Origin: Bradyrhizobium sp. ISRA464
GTDB lineage: Bacteria; Pseudomonadota; Alphaproteobacteria; Rhizobiales; Xanthobacteraceae
NCBI RefSeq assembly: GCF_029910095.1
Contig: NZ_CP094526.1
Span: 1,488,001 to 1,552,000, forward strand
Direction: 5' to 3'
DNA length: 64,000 nucleotides
Every line of letters starts with the position of its first letter. Positions within the stretch are counted from its first letter, which is position 1. Under the pieces are notes generated by a model. It searched no databases, had not been told where the DNA came from, and was given only the letters and a program-made list of their open reading frames with translations. Positions 17,795 through 26,063 of this stretch are shown here, one piece after another. A program made the position numbers and the translations under genes.

Positions 17795-18943
17795 CTAGCC
17801 GCCGTTGCCACGCGCCGCCGCGGCGACATGCTTGCGAGCCTCACGCTCGGCGAGCACCGTCGCCTTGGTGTTGACGGTTGGGATCGCCGACATGCCGGGG
17901 CGCAACAGACCGGCAAGCTTGTTGTCGTCCAGCACGATCTTGACCGGCACGCGCTGCACGATCTTGGTGAAGTTGCCGGTGGCGTTGTCGGGCGGCAGCA
18001 GTGCGAACTCGAGCCCGCTCGCCGGCGACAGGCTGTCGACATGGCCCTTCAGCGTCGTGTTGCGGAAGCTGTCGACGGTGAGTTCGACCGGCTGGCCGTT
18101 GCGCACATGGGTGAGCTGGGTCTCCTTGAAATTGGCGACCACATAGACTGCATCGAGCGGCACCACCGCCATCAGCTGCGTGCCGGCCTGCACATACTGG
18201 CCGACGCGCAGGGTGCGGGCCCCGACCGTGCCGTCGACCGGCGCGGTGATCTGCGTGTAGGACAGGTTCAGCTCCGCCTGCTGCTCGACTGCGCGGGCCC
18301 GGTCGACCTGCGCCATGGCCTGGGCGCGCTGCGTGGACAGCACGTCGACCTTGCGCTCGGCCGCTGCTAGTCCGGACTTCGCGCCCTGCAATTGCGCGGT
18401 GCTGGAGCGCAGCGCCGCGTCGCTCTGTTGCGCGCGCTGCACGGTGCCGGAGCCCGTCTTCATCAGGTCGTCGTAACGGGCGCGCTCTTCCTGGGCGAAT
18501 TTCAGATTGGCTTCGGCGGCGGTGACATCGGCCTTGCCCTGCTCGATGACCGGCTGCTGCAAAGCGAGCTGCGCGTCGATGTTGCGCACCGACGCTTCGG
18601 CCGCGGCAACATCGGCCTTGGCCTGGTTGAGCGCGGCGCGGTAATCGCGGTCGTCGATCCGGGCCAGCAACTGCCCGGCCTTCACCGGCTGGTTGTCGGT
18701 GACCAGCACCTGCGCGATGTAACCCGACACTTTCGGCGCGATGATCGTGGAGTCCGCCTTCACATAGGCGTCATCGGTCGATTCGAGGTAGCGGCCGGTC
18801 GTGATGTAGCCGTAACCAAAATCGCCGGCGGCGGCGATGCCGAGCGCCGCTGCCAGCGCAAGCGCCGCCCGCTTGATCGCTCTCCGCGACGGGCGTAGGT
18901 CGGTTTTGGTAGTTTCGTCAGAGACATAGCTAGCGGTCGACAT
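17795..18943 (-). CDS. emrA: HlyD/EmrA-type membrane fusion protein
   Basis: 382 residues. One N-terminal anchor (AALALAAALGIAAAGDFGYG) is followed by a barrel-sandwich/lipoyl half motif (IIAPKVSGYIAQVLVTDNQPV), a long helical hairpin (about residues 100-220) and the second half (ITAPVDGTVGARTLRVGQYV). It is the periplasmic adaptor of the tripartite pump. GGAGGA precedes the ATG at 18943. It is followed by emrB after a 236-bp gap and is divergent from the LysR gene at 19086, the probable regulator. Confidence 0.9.
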   Translation of the reverse strand: MSTASYVSDETTKTDLRPSRRAIKRAALALAAALGIAAAGDFGYGYITTGRYLESTDDAYVKADSTIIAPKVSGYIAQVLVTDNQPVKAGQLLARIDDRDYRAALNQAKADVAAAEASVRNIDAQLALQQPVIEQGKADVTAAEANLKFAQEERARYDDLMKTGSGTVQRAQQSDAALRSSTAQLQGAKSGLAAAERKVDVLSTQRAQAMAQVDRARAVEQQAELNLSYTQITAPVDGTVGARTLRVGQYVQAGTQLMAVVPLDAVYVVANFKETQLTHVRNGQPVELTVDSFRNTTLKGHVDSLSPASGLEFALLPPDNATGNFTKIVQRVPVKIVLDDNKLAGLLRPGMSAIPTVNTKATVLAEREARKHVAAAARGNGG

Positions 18944-19023
18944 GGCATCCTCCGGATCGATGCGCGCGTCCTCGGGCCGAGGGCGCCGGGTTCCGGCCTT
19001 TAGATGCAATGTTCTCCCCGCTG

Positions 19024-19055
19024 TGATAATCCCGATAAAACTGGAAGCATTATCA
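19024..19055. promoter_or_regulatory. Candidate operator between emrA and LysR gene
   Basis: A 7-base inverted repeat, TGATAAT at 19024-19030 and ATTATCA at 19049-19055, lies between the divergent genes. Its position suits autoregulation by the LysR protein and control of emrAB. This is a positional guess from symmetry only. Confidence 0.35.
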
Positions 19056-19085
19056 AGCCAGCGCGAACAATCCGGGCCTTGCCAA

Positions 19086-19997
19086 ATGGATCGCCTGACC
19101 AGTCTGACCGCCTTCGTCCGGGTCGTGGATTCCGGCGGCTTTTCCGCGGCCGGCCGCAAGCTCAACATGTCCACCACCATGGTGAGCAACCACGTCCAGT
19201 CGCTGGAGGACCGGCTCGGCGTGCGGCTGCTCAATCGCACCACGCGCAAGGTCAGCCTGACCGAGGTCGGTCAGACCTATTACGACCGCTGCGTCCAGAT
19301 CCTCGCCGACATCGAGCAGGCCGACGACATCGCGGGCGCGCTGCAGTCGGTGCCGCGCGGCACGCTGCGCATCTACACCAACACCCACATCGTCCAGTTC
19401 CTGTCGCCCGCGGTCGCCGAATTCCTGGCGACTTATCCCGAGGTCAAGGTCGACCTCGCGATCGGCGAGCGCAACGTCGATCTGATCGACGAGAATTTCG
19501 ATCTCGCGGTGCGCATGATCCCGCCGCCCGACTCCAGCCTGATCGTGCGCAGCATCGCCACCTGGCGCCACGTGCTGTGCTGCTCGCACGGCTATGTCGA
19601 GCAGCACGGCAAGCCCGAGCAACTCGCCGATCTCGCGGCGCGCAATTGCATCCGCCACGCCAACTATCCCTACGGCGACGACTGGCACTTCGTCGACCGC
19701 AAGGGCACGCCGGCGTCGGTGCGGGTTTCCGGCAATCTGGTCGCCAACAGCGGCGAAACGCTGAAGCTCGCCGCGCTGGCCGGCGTCGGCGTCTTCCTCG
19801 CCGCGGGCTTCCTCGTCCGCGACGAGCTCGAGTCGGGGCAGCTGGTCCGCCTGCTGCCCGAATACCGGCCGGTCGAGTTCACGATGAACGCGGTCTATCC
19901 GCATCGCCATCATTTGTCGGCGAAGGTGCGGACCTTCATCGACCTCCTCGTGCACCACGCCACCGAGCAGCAGAAGCTGATCAATCCATATTCGTGA
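19086..19997 (+). CDS. LysR family transcriptional regulator (probable regulator of emrAB)
   Basis: 303 residues. The N-terminal winged helix reads MDRLTSLTAFVRVVDSGGFS with the recognition segment AAGRKLNMSTTMVSNHVQSLE, followed by the CrgA-like LysR substrate domain (SLIVRSIATWRHVLCCSHGY). The start is the ATG at 19086; the longer open frame upstream overlaps the emrA promoter. Divergent placement 142 bp from emrA is the classic arrangement for a LysR regulator of an efflux operon. Inducer unknown. Confidence 0.88.
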   Translation: MDRLTSLTAFVRVVDSGGFSAAGRKLNMSTTMVSNHVQSLEDRLGVRLLNRTTRKVSLTEVGQTYYDRCVQILADIEQADDIAGALQSVPRGTLRIYTNTHIVQFLSPAVAEFLATYPEVKVDLAIGERNVDLIDENFDLAVRMIPPPDSSLIVRSIATWRHVLCCSHGYVEQHGKPEQLADLAARNCIRHANYPYGDDWHFVDRKGTPASVRVSGNLVANSGETLKLAALAGVGVFLAAGFLVRDELESGQLVRLLPEYRPVEFTMNAVYPHRHHLSAKVRTFIDLLVHHATEQQKLINPYS

Positions 19998-20027
19998 CGG
20001 GAAAGAACCTCGCGCTCAAGTTCACCT

Positions 20028-20113
20028 CCGTCATGCTGAGGAGACCGCGTAGCGGTCGTCTCGAACCACGACGGCCCAGCTGTTGGCCGTGCATCCTTCG
20101 AGACGCGCCCGTC
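20028..20113. repeat. Palindromic repeat (CCGTCATGCTGAGG type), right end lost
   Basis: It begins CCGTCATGCTGAGGAGACCG and contains GGCCGTGCATCCTTCGAGACG, as in the complete copy at 25147-25248, but the closing CTCAGCATGACGG arm is missing. It lies just after the LysR stop. Confidence 0.7.
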
Positions 20114-20608
20114 CTACGCTGCAGGCCCGGGCCTCAACAGGATCATGAAGACAAGGACGTGGCTGACCAGCAGCAGTGGCACATAGAGCGCCGGAATGTA
20201 AATGCCGGCGCCGAAGAGGCTGGGATCCCGGATCTTCGTTACACCCATGTAGTAGGCGTTCAGAAGATCCAGCGTGCCCCAGATGTTGAATATCCAGACC
20301 AGCGGAATGGCGATTGACCAGCGCCAGGAGAGTGCCGCCATCGAAAGGAGCGCGAGAACAGCCGCGATAAGATCACCCCATCCGATCTTGCTGGCGAAAT
20401 CCGAGCTCAACTTTGGAGACACGAACCCGGCTACCATGAAGTTCATCCCCAAGAACCTGAACGCATGGAAAGCTGCGAGAAGTCTCAGGGCGTCGTAATA
20501 CGGCATTGCGCTGATCGCGGGCCAGACGTAGGTGGTGGCCACTACCGAACTTGCCAGGAAGGCTCCGGCGACGCTGAGGACGAATGGAAGATTGAAGGTC
20601 GGTGGCAC
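20114..20608 (-). CDS. Unknown four-helix membrane protein
   Basis: 164 residues with about four membrane segments, for example LPFVLSVAGAFLASSVVATT at the N-terminus and LYVPLLLVSHVLVFMILL near the C-terminus. I do not recognise the family. The start is taken as a GTG at 20608 because AGGGAAG lies eight bases upstream and no ATG is available. It follows the 20685 gene on the same strand after 76 bp, so they may share a transcript. Confidence 0.6.
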   Translation of the reverse strand: MPPTFNLPFVLSVAGAFLASSVVATTYVWPAISAMPYYDALRLLAAFHAFRFLGMNFMVAGFVSPKLSSDFASKIGWGDLIAAVLALLSMAALSWRWSIAIPLVWIFNIWGTLDLLNAYYMGVTKIRDPSLFGAGIYIPALYVPLLLVSHVLVFMILLRPGPAA

Positions 20609-20684
20609 GGTCGGCTTCCCTTGTGATTGTCCATTTGGTCGGCGGAGGTCGAACCCGTCGATCAGGTTCGACCTCGGCGGGCGT

Positions 20685-21086
20685 TCAGGGCTTGGCGACG
20701 AGCAGGCGGAGCGGCAGCAGCGGACCGACCGCGATGAACTCGTGGTCGATAAGATTCTGCTTGGCCAGCGGCAGGCCATCCATGATCGCGTGCGCCTCGG
20801 CGGCGTCCTTGGCATCGAGCAGGAAGACGGCTCCGCGCCCGTCGGACCGCGAATACCATTCACGAACCTTGCCATTGAGATAGAGCTGCACGGTCTGCCG
20901 GATTTCGTCCGGCATCACCGCCATCACCTGTTCGCGTGTGATGCCCGGCTTGACGGTCAGAATGACCATCACGCCGGTGGTTGCGGGGGACGTGGCTTGT
21001 GTTTGGGCAAGGGATGAAGCGGTCATGGAAGTGGCGCCTGTCAGGGTGAGGGTGAGTGCCAAGACGGTGTGACGGATGGCTTTCAT
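20685..21086 (-). CDS. Secreted small protein with muconolactone-isomerase/YCII-like fold
   Basis: 133 residues. A signal peptide (HTVLALTLTLTGATSM through SSLAQ) is followed by a ferredoxin-like alpha/beta domain (VMVILTVKPGITREQVMAVM, then RGAVFLLDAKDAAEAHAIMD). The pattern resembles muconolactone isomerase-like or YCII dimeric barrels, but no catalytic residue can be named. The ATG at 21086 is preferred because a GGAG lies 11 bases upstream; another ATG at 21095 would add three residues. It is divergent from the LysR gene at 21219, its likely regulator. Confidence 0.7.
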   Translation of the reverse strand: MKAIRHTVLALTLTLTGATSMTASSLAQTQATSPATTGVMVILTVKPGITREQVMAVMPDEIRQTVQLYLNGKVREWYSRSDGRGAVFLLDAKDAAEAHAIMDGLPLAKQNLIDHEFIAVGPLLPLRLLVAKP

Positions 21087-21218
21087 TGGTCTCATTGCTC
21101 CGCGCACGACTGATGTCGTGATGTTGCGAATGTCAGCGCACGTGCGGCGCGGTCCATTTGCAGCTCGGATGTAAGACGGCTTTCCGCGGGCGACTATTCG
21201 CGATAATATTGACGGGCC

Positions 21219-22139
21219 ATGAAGCAGAACTTCACAGTCCGGCAGGGTGCGCTCGACGGAGTGGAGGCGTTCCTTAGCGTCGCCCAGCATCGTAGCTTTC
21301 GCCGCGCGGCGGCCGAACTCGGGGTCACGCCATCGGCAATCAGTCAGGCGGTACGCGCCCTCGAGGCGCGGGTCGGCGCCGTGCTCTTCATTCGCACGAC
21401 CCGCAGCGTCGGCCTGACTGAAGCCGGCGAACGATTTCTTGCGCGCGCAAGGCCCGCGTTCGAGGAATTGGTCGCCGCGAGCGGGGCCGCGCGCGAACTC
21501 GGACAGCGACCGGCCGGGCTGTTGCGTCTCACCGTGCCACGCGCGGTGGTGCCGATCTTGCTGGAGCCGCTGATCGCCTCGTTCTGCCGGGCGTTTCCCG
21601 AGATCGAGGTCGAACTCGCCGCAAGCGAGGAACTGGTCGACATCGCGGCCGAAGGTTTTGACGCCGGCATCAGAATGGGCCAGTTCATTGCTCCCGACAT
21701 GGTCGCGGTGCGCCTGACCAAGCCGTTGCCTTTCGTCACCGTCGGCAGCCCGGCCTATCTCGACCGCCGCGGCCGGCCCGAATGCCCTGACGATCTGCGC
21801 CAGCATGCCTGCTTGAGATTACGACGATCGAACGGCGGACTCGCGCCATGGTTGCTCAATGACAACGGTCGTTCGATCGAGATTGCCGTATCGGGACCCT
21901 TCATCGCCCACGACTTTCCCACGATGCTCGGCGCCGCGGTCGAAGGTATCGGTCTTGCGCAAGTGCCTGCACCGCTTGCCGCCAGCGCCGTGAAAACCGG
22001 AAAACTCGTCCACGTGCTGGAGCAATTCGCGCCGATGACGCCGGGCGTCTTCCTCTATTATCCGAGCCACCGGCAAATCATGCCGAAGCTGCGAGCCTTC
22101 ATCGATCACGTGAAGGGCGGCCTGGAGGCTGTACGCTAG
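21219..22139 (+). CDS. LysR family transcriptional regulator
   Basis: 306 residues. The helix-turn-helix reads LSVAQHRSFRRAAAELGVTP then SAISQAVRALEARVG, followed by a LysR periplasmic-binding-like effector domain with the AEGFDAGIRMGQFI segment. It is divergent from the secreted small protein at 20685, with 132 bp between them; by convention it would regulate that gene and the membrane protein beyond it. Nothing indicates the inducer. Confidence 0.88.
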   Translation: MKQNFTVRQGALDGVEAFLSVAQHRSFRRAAAELGVTPSAISQAVRALEARVGAVLFIRTTRSVGLTEAGERFLARARPAFEELVAASGAARELGQRPAGLLRLTVPRAVVPILLEPLIASFCRAFPEIEVELAASEELVDIAAEGFDAGIRMGQFIAPDMVAVRLTKPLPFVTVGSPAYLDRRGRPECPDDLRQHACLRLRRSNGGLAPWLLNDNGRSIEIAVSGPFIAHDFPTMLGAAVEGIGLAQVPAPLAASAVKTGKLVHVLEQFAPMTPGVFLYYPSHRQIMPKLRAFIDHVKGGLEAVR

Positions 22140-22294
22140 GACGTGTGCTCCTAAAATCGCGAAGGTCCGCTTCTCTCCTCAAAGACGCCGTTGCGGCCGA
22201 CTCCATTCATGTCGGTCTTGGGCCACTTCCGGACTCATGCATCGCAGCAAATTGCGCCTCGTATTCGATCACTCGTCCGGAACAAGTTGTGGGC

Positions 22295-23842
22295 TTATTC
22301 GGGCAACCCCGCTTTGCGAAGACCCTCGATCAGCAGCCTTGAGTTTGATTGTCCGCCCCGAGCGACCCACGTCGATATTGTGAAGGCTGGATCGCTCTCA
22401 AGTACCCGCGCGGCCGCGTCACGCGCCTCAGCGTCCCGACCATGATGGGCGAAAGCGGACGCGAGACAGCGGTAAGCCGCCGAAAGGGGAGCGTTCTGAC
22501 GCAGGGCTTTCTTCCCCGCGGCGATGGCCTCGTCAAAACGACCAAGTTCAATAAAGGCCAGCGCCATCCCAACAAACACCTGCTTCAGCCGCGGGTCTAC
22601 CGGGCTCATGCGAATGGCGCGTTCAAAGCTCCGCACTGCTTCCGCAGGCTGCCCCGCAATTCTATAGACATGGCCTCTGCCGCTCCATGCGAAGAATGAA
22701 TTTGGGTTAAGCGCGACCGCCCGGTCAGCCATTTCGATCTCGCTTTCACTGTCGCCGACCATGAACGCCGAGGTCGTGGCAGCCAGAGCCAATGTTTCCG
22801 GATCCCCACCGTCGAGGCTCAATGCCAGGCGAGAAAGCCGAATGGCTTCGTTGCGGTCGAATTGAGGATCGTCAGCATAGCCCCAAACGACGTTTTGCAT
22901 GTGAAGGGCACCTGCGACAGCGGCGACATAGCCGAACCGGGGGTCAAGTTCCAAAGCGCGATGAGCCAGCCTTAGCGACTCGGCTAACCCTTCGCGGGTC
23001 GTATAGTACTGTTGCACGGACCGGAGATAAAAATCATAGGCGGTGAGGTTCTCCGGTCGCCGCCGCGCCGCCGCCGCAATCTCGGTTTGAAGCAATTTTG
23101 GCTGAATGGCTGAGACAACGGCGGCCGTGACTTCGTCCTGGAGAGCGAAAACATCAGTCAGGTCACGCTCGAACCTGTCCGCCCAGATGTGCGCGCCGGT
23201 CACCGCCTCGATCAACTGTCCCGCGATGCGGACTTTCCCCGCAGCCTTGCGCACTGATCCCTCAAGGATGTAGCGCACACCAAGCCTGCGCCCGACTTCC
23301 TTGATATCGACCGCTCGGCCCTTGAAGGTGAAGCTCGAATTGCGGGCGATGACGAACAGCGATCTGAACCGGGAGAGTGCGGTGATGATCTCCTGGACCA
23401 TCCCGTCAGCAAAATATTCCTGCTCGGGATCGCCGCTCATGTTCTCGAACGGCAGCACGGCGATGGAGGGCTTGTCGGGAACCACTGGAGCGCTCCCGGG
23501 CGGATCGCCGGGATTGAGACCCGCAGCTTCCGGCGCCTCCTGCACCTGTCCGACGAAACGGAATCCCTTGCGCGGTAACGTCTTGATCAGGCGCTGTTCG
23601 TCCCCGGAATCGCCGATTGCGCTTCGGGCGACATTCAGCCGGGTCGTCAGTGCTGCGTCTGAAACGCTGCGCCCGTTCCAGACGGCATTGATGAGGTCGT
23701 CTTTGCTGACGACGCGCTCCCTGTTGCGGATCAGGTAATCGAGCAGATCAAACACCTGCGGCGCGACGGAGACGACGTCCACCCCGCGATGCAGCTCGCG
23801 CCGGTCGGTGTCGAATGCGTACTCCTCGAAGAGATAGCGCAA
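22295..23842 (-). CDS. Winged-helix regulator with TolB-like domain and TPR repeats
   Basis: 515 residues. An OmpR/PhoB-type DNA-binding winged helix (about 1-105; LLDYLIRNRERVVSKDDLI) is followed by a TolB/FlgO-like domain that opens SIAVLPFENMSGDPEQEYFA (about 145-270) and a TPR C-terminus (WSGRGHVYRIAGQPAEAVRS and PLSAAYRCLASAFAHHG). Databases often label this layout adenylate cyclase-like, but no cyclase domain and no membrane helix are present here. The start is a TTG at 23842 after AGGGGGA, which gives the usual family N-terminus (LRYLFEEYAFDTDRRE). It is divergent from the DUF1127 gene and could regulate it. Confidence 0.8.
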   Translation of the reverse strand: MRYLFEEYAFDTDRRELHRGVDVVSVAPQVFDLLDYLIRNRERVVSKDDLINAVWNGRSVSDAALTTRLNVARSAIGDSGDEQRLIKTLPRKGFRFVGQVQEAPEAAGLNPGDPPGSAPVVPDKPSIAVLPFENMSGDPEQEYFADGMVQEIITALSRFRSLFVIARNSSFTFKGRAVDIKEVGRRLGVRYILEGSVRKAAGKVRIAGQLIEAVTGAHIWADRFERDLTDVFALQDEVTAAVVSAIQPKLLQTEIAAAARRRPENLTAYDFYLRSVQQYYTTREGLAESLRLAHRALELDPRFGYVAAVAGALHMQNVVWGYADDPQFDRNEAIRLSRLALSLDGGDPETLALAATTSAFMVGDSESEIEMADRAVALNPNSFFAWSGRGHVYRIAGQPAEAVRSFERAIRMSPVDPRLKQVFVGMALAFIELGRFDEAIAAGKKALRQNAPLSAAYRCLASAFAHHGRDAEARDAAARVLESDPAFTISTWVARGGQSNSRLLIEGLRKAGLPE

Positions 23843-24010
23843 GACGCAAATCCCCCTGGAAGAGAGCCCCCCGACAACCGGGCTTTGGCCTCGCTGGACA
23901 TCGCAAGAATAAGCTGCCGGTGAGGAAAATGTAAGCGGCAGGTCAAGCGTCCCCGCCGATCTCGCGGCACCCTCATGCCAGTGAAAAACATCGTCCCAGG
24001 AGATACCGCA

Positions 24011-24535
24011 ATGAGTGTCACGCACGGCACAACGTGGCTGGACCGGACATCCGTATCGACCCGGCATCTCGCCAGCTTCATCTGGAAATATTGGAATGCC
24101 TTTCAGGAGCATCGCGAACGCCAAAAATTGTGTGGCTCGTTGTCCAACTTAAGCGACAGGGAGCTGATGGACATCGGCGCGACGCGCGGCGAGATTGACT
24201 ACATTGCCTCTCACCGCGGCATTGACCCGCGAGGCATCCGATCCGGCGAATGGCTGCGATACCTGCCAACGGTGGACGGCCAAATTGGGCCCCCCCGACT
24301 TCCGATAGGGGTCCAAAAGCCGTCGATCACGGCCGAGCGAAGCGACTTCGAAGCGGACCTTCTTAAGTACACGCCGTTGTCTGAATCCTCTCCTGCTTTG
24401 GCATTTGGCGTCAATCGGGCCGTGCGCCATGCTGACGAGTCCGCGCTTCAATTCCAGGTGACGCTGTCGTCATGGACGAGTGTTGCACCTTCGACACGAC
24501 GGGCAACTCAGCAAAACCTGTCAATCTCCCTATAA
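24011..24535 (+). CDS. DUF1127 domain protein, probably frameshifted C-terminus
   Basis: 174 residues as read. The DUF1127 segment (NLSDRELMDIGATRGEIDYI) spans about residues 45-70; these are small proteins that often act as RNA-binding or regulatory factors in alphaproteobacteria. The usual length is 45-110 residues. Here a run of seven C at 24290-24296 keeps the frame open for about 80 further residues of no recognisable character. Removing one C would end the protein after residue 98 (GPPDFR, stop). The tail is therefore probably artefactual or phase-variable. The ATG at 24011 follows AGGAGA; another in-frame ATG lies at 23975. Confidence 0.65.
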   Translation: MSVTHGTTWLDRTSVSTRHLASFIWKYWNAFQEHRERQKLCGSLSNLSDRELMDIGATRGEIDYIASHRGIDPRGIRSGEWLRYLPTVDGQIGPPRLPIGVQKPSITAERSDFEADLLKYTPLSESSPALAFGVNRAVRHADESALQFQVTLSSWTSVAPSTRRATQQNLSISL

Positions 24536-24603
24536 GAAAATATTCCGCTTGATGCTTGACCCAACTCAGATGTTCAATCCCCCGGTCTCACCCGCTTGAG
24601 GGG

Positions 24604-24940
24604 CGCTACGCGATCGTCACGAGTGTTGGGTTGGGATGCGGTGGACGCCGATTGCGCAACTGACGAGTGCGCATGAAGCGGACGGTGAAGTCGTGTGGTT
24701 CCGACGCCCTAGTGGCAGGTGTCGACTCCCAGGACGCGAAAAGCGTCTCGCGGATGACGGTGACAAACAAGCCCAGTCTCGCCGGGGAGAGCACGTATAA
24801 GCCGTAAAACCATCGCGCAGGGAAAGCCGGGATTGCTCCGGTTTCACCTGTGGTCCTACCTCCCGTGCTTTCCATTTCCACGGGACCCATGGGTGCGATC
24901 GGCACCCGGCTTTCCCTGCGCCCTCTGCTCAAAAGAGGGC
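24604..24940. ncRNA. Candidate structured repeat/RNA element
   Basis: A noncoding segment with a perfect 17-base inverted repeat (arms 24815-24831 and 24904-24920, GCGCAGGGAAAGCCGGG and its complement). Within the loop lie a hairpin of CCCGTG/CACGGG and the palindrome ACCCATGGGT. A second short hairpin, CCCTCT/AGAGGG, follows immediately at 24920-24938. From memory, similar sequence is widely repeated in Bradyrhizobium genomes and is often mis-annotated as small hypothetical proteins. Both strands contain open frames (24606-24968 minus, for example), but they have no protein-like features. Whether it is a mobile palindromic element or a transcribed RNA cannot be decided here. Confidence 0.5.
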
Positions 24941-25032
24941 GGAACGAAGATGCAAAGCTCGGACGCAAAGCGCCGCGAGAATGCGGACGTGCATCTTTAC
25001 CGCTGTTTGATATCTGAATCAGAAACTCGCCC

Positions 25033-25120
25033 CGTCATTGCGAGGAGCGTAAGCGACGAAGCAATCCATGCTGCCGTGCATGCTGCATTAGGGATTGCTT
25101 CGCTTCGCCCGCAATGACGG
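25033..25120. repeat. Intergenic palindromic repeat (CGTCATTGCGAG type)
   Basis: Complete copy with outer arms CCGTCATTGCGAGGAGCG and CGCTTCGCCCGCAATGACGG and inner arms GCAATCC / GGATTGC. Same family as 7776-7863. Confidence 0.85.
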
Positions 25121-25146
25121 TTAAATGGACGAGTACAACTCTATCA

Positions 25147-25248
25147 CCGTCATGCTGAGGTGCGAGCGGAGCGAGCCTCGAAGCACGACGGGCACCAGCG
25201 GGCCGTGCATCCTTCGAGGCTCGCTTCGCGAGTACCTCAGCATGACGG
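25147..25248. repeat. Intergenic palindromic repeat (CCGTCATGCTGAGG type), complete
   Basis: Arms CCGTCATGCTGAGGTGCGAG and CGCGAGTACCTCAGCATGACGG enclose GCCTCGAAG / CTTCGAGGC pairing. It lies directly downstream of the FAH-family gene and may end its transcript. An incomplete copy is at 20028. Confidence 0.85.
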
Positions 25249-25265
25249 ATTGAACACTATGCGCC

Positions 25266-26051
25266 TCACACCCTCTCCTTCACGAAGCGGTTGCGCAGGG
25301 TGCCGATGCCGGTGATGTCGATCTCCACCACATCGCCGTGCTTGAGGTCGGGCGAGGCGCCGTCGGTGCCCATCCAGATCACGTCGCCAGGCCACAGCGT
25401 GAAGTATTTGGTCAGCTCGACGATGAACGGCACGATGCCGAAGATCATCTCGTTGGTGTGGAAACGGCCGGTCTCCTTGCCGTTGACGCGGATCGCGGTC
25501 TCCATCCGATCGAGATCGACATCGGTCTCGATCCACGGGCCCATCGGTTTGAAGGTGTCGGCGTTCTTGGAGCGCCACAGGCCGCGATCGGCCTTCTGCC
25601 AGGTGCGCTCGGAGACGTCGTTGCCGATGGTGTAGCCGAACACGCAGTCCATCGCATTGGCTTCGGTGAGATGCTTGGCCTTCTTGCCGATCACGACGAC
25701 GAGCTCGCCCTCGTAATGGATCTTCTCGGTCGCGCTGGCGGGGATCACGACATCCTCGTCATGCGCGATCAGCGCGTTCTGCGCACGGTAGCCGATCTCG
25801 GGACGATCGGGGACGTTCGGCACGGTGCCGGCCTTGTCGGCGGCTTCCTTGAGATGCTTCAAATAGTTCAGTCCGACGCAGTAGAAGGTACGCGGGATCA
25901 GCGGCAGCTCGATCTTCACGTCGTTCAGCGCATGGGTTTGCGAAGTCTTGGTCCACTCGCCGAACGGATCGCCGTTGACGGTCGCGACGGTGTCGCCCTC
26001 GACGAGGCCCCAGGACATCTTGCCTGCGGCGGTGAATTTGAGCCAGCGCAT
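25266..26051 (-). CDS. Fumarylacetoacetate hydrolase family protein
   Basis: 261 residues with the FAH catalytic domain (about residues 55-260). The opening YCVGLNYLKHLKEA, the metal ligands in IHYEGELVVVIGKKAK (Glu-x-Glu), the NDVSERTWQ segment and the WPGDVIWMGTDGASP region are all characteristic. Members hydrolyse or decarboxylate C-C bonds in 2-oxo or beta-diketo acids with Mg or Mn. It is 12 bp after the LLM monooxygenase and is the last gene of a three-gene operon, where it would cleave a product of the oxidations. Exact substrate unknown. Confidence 0.88.
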   Translation of the reverse strand: MRWLKFTAAGKMSWGLVEGDTVATVNGDPFGEWTKTSQTHALNDVKIELPLIPRTFYCVGLNYLKHLKEAADKAGTVPNVPDRPEIGYRAQNALIAHDEDVVIPASATEKIHYEGELVVVIGKKAKHLTEANAMDCVFGYTIGNDVSERTWQKADRGLWRSKNADTFKPMGPWIETDVDLDRMETAIRVNGKETGRFHTNEMIFGIVPFIVELTKYFTLWPGDVIWMGTDGASPDLKHGDVVEIDITGIGTLRNRFVKERV

Positions 26052-26063
26052 GATGGTGTCCTT

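Noticed and set aside
24606..24968. A 120-residue protein on the minus strand
   Set aside because: It lies on the palindromic element; the translation has no fold or motif, and the DNA symmetry explains its conservation better.
7776..25248. Regularly repeated palindromes considered as a CRISPR array
   Set aside because: Copies are dispersed, of several families and not spaced by uniform spacers; no cas genes are present.
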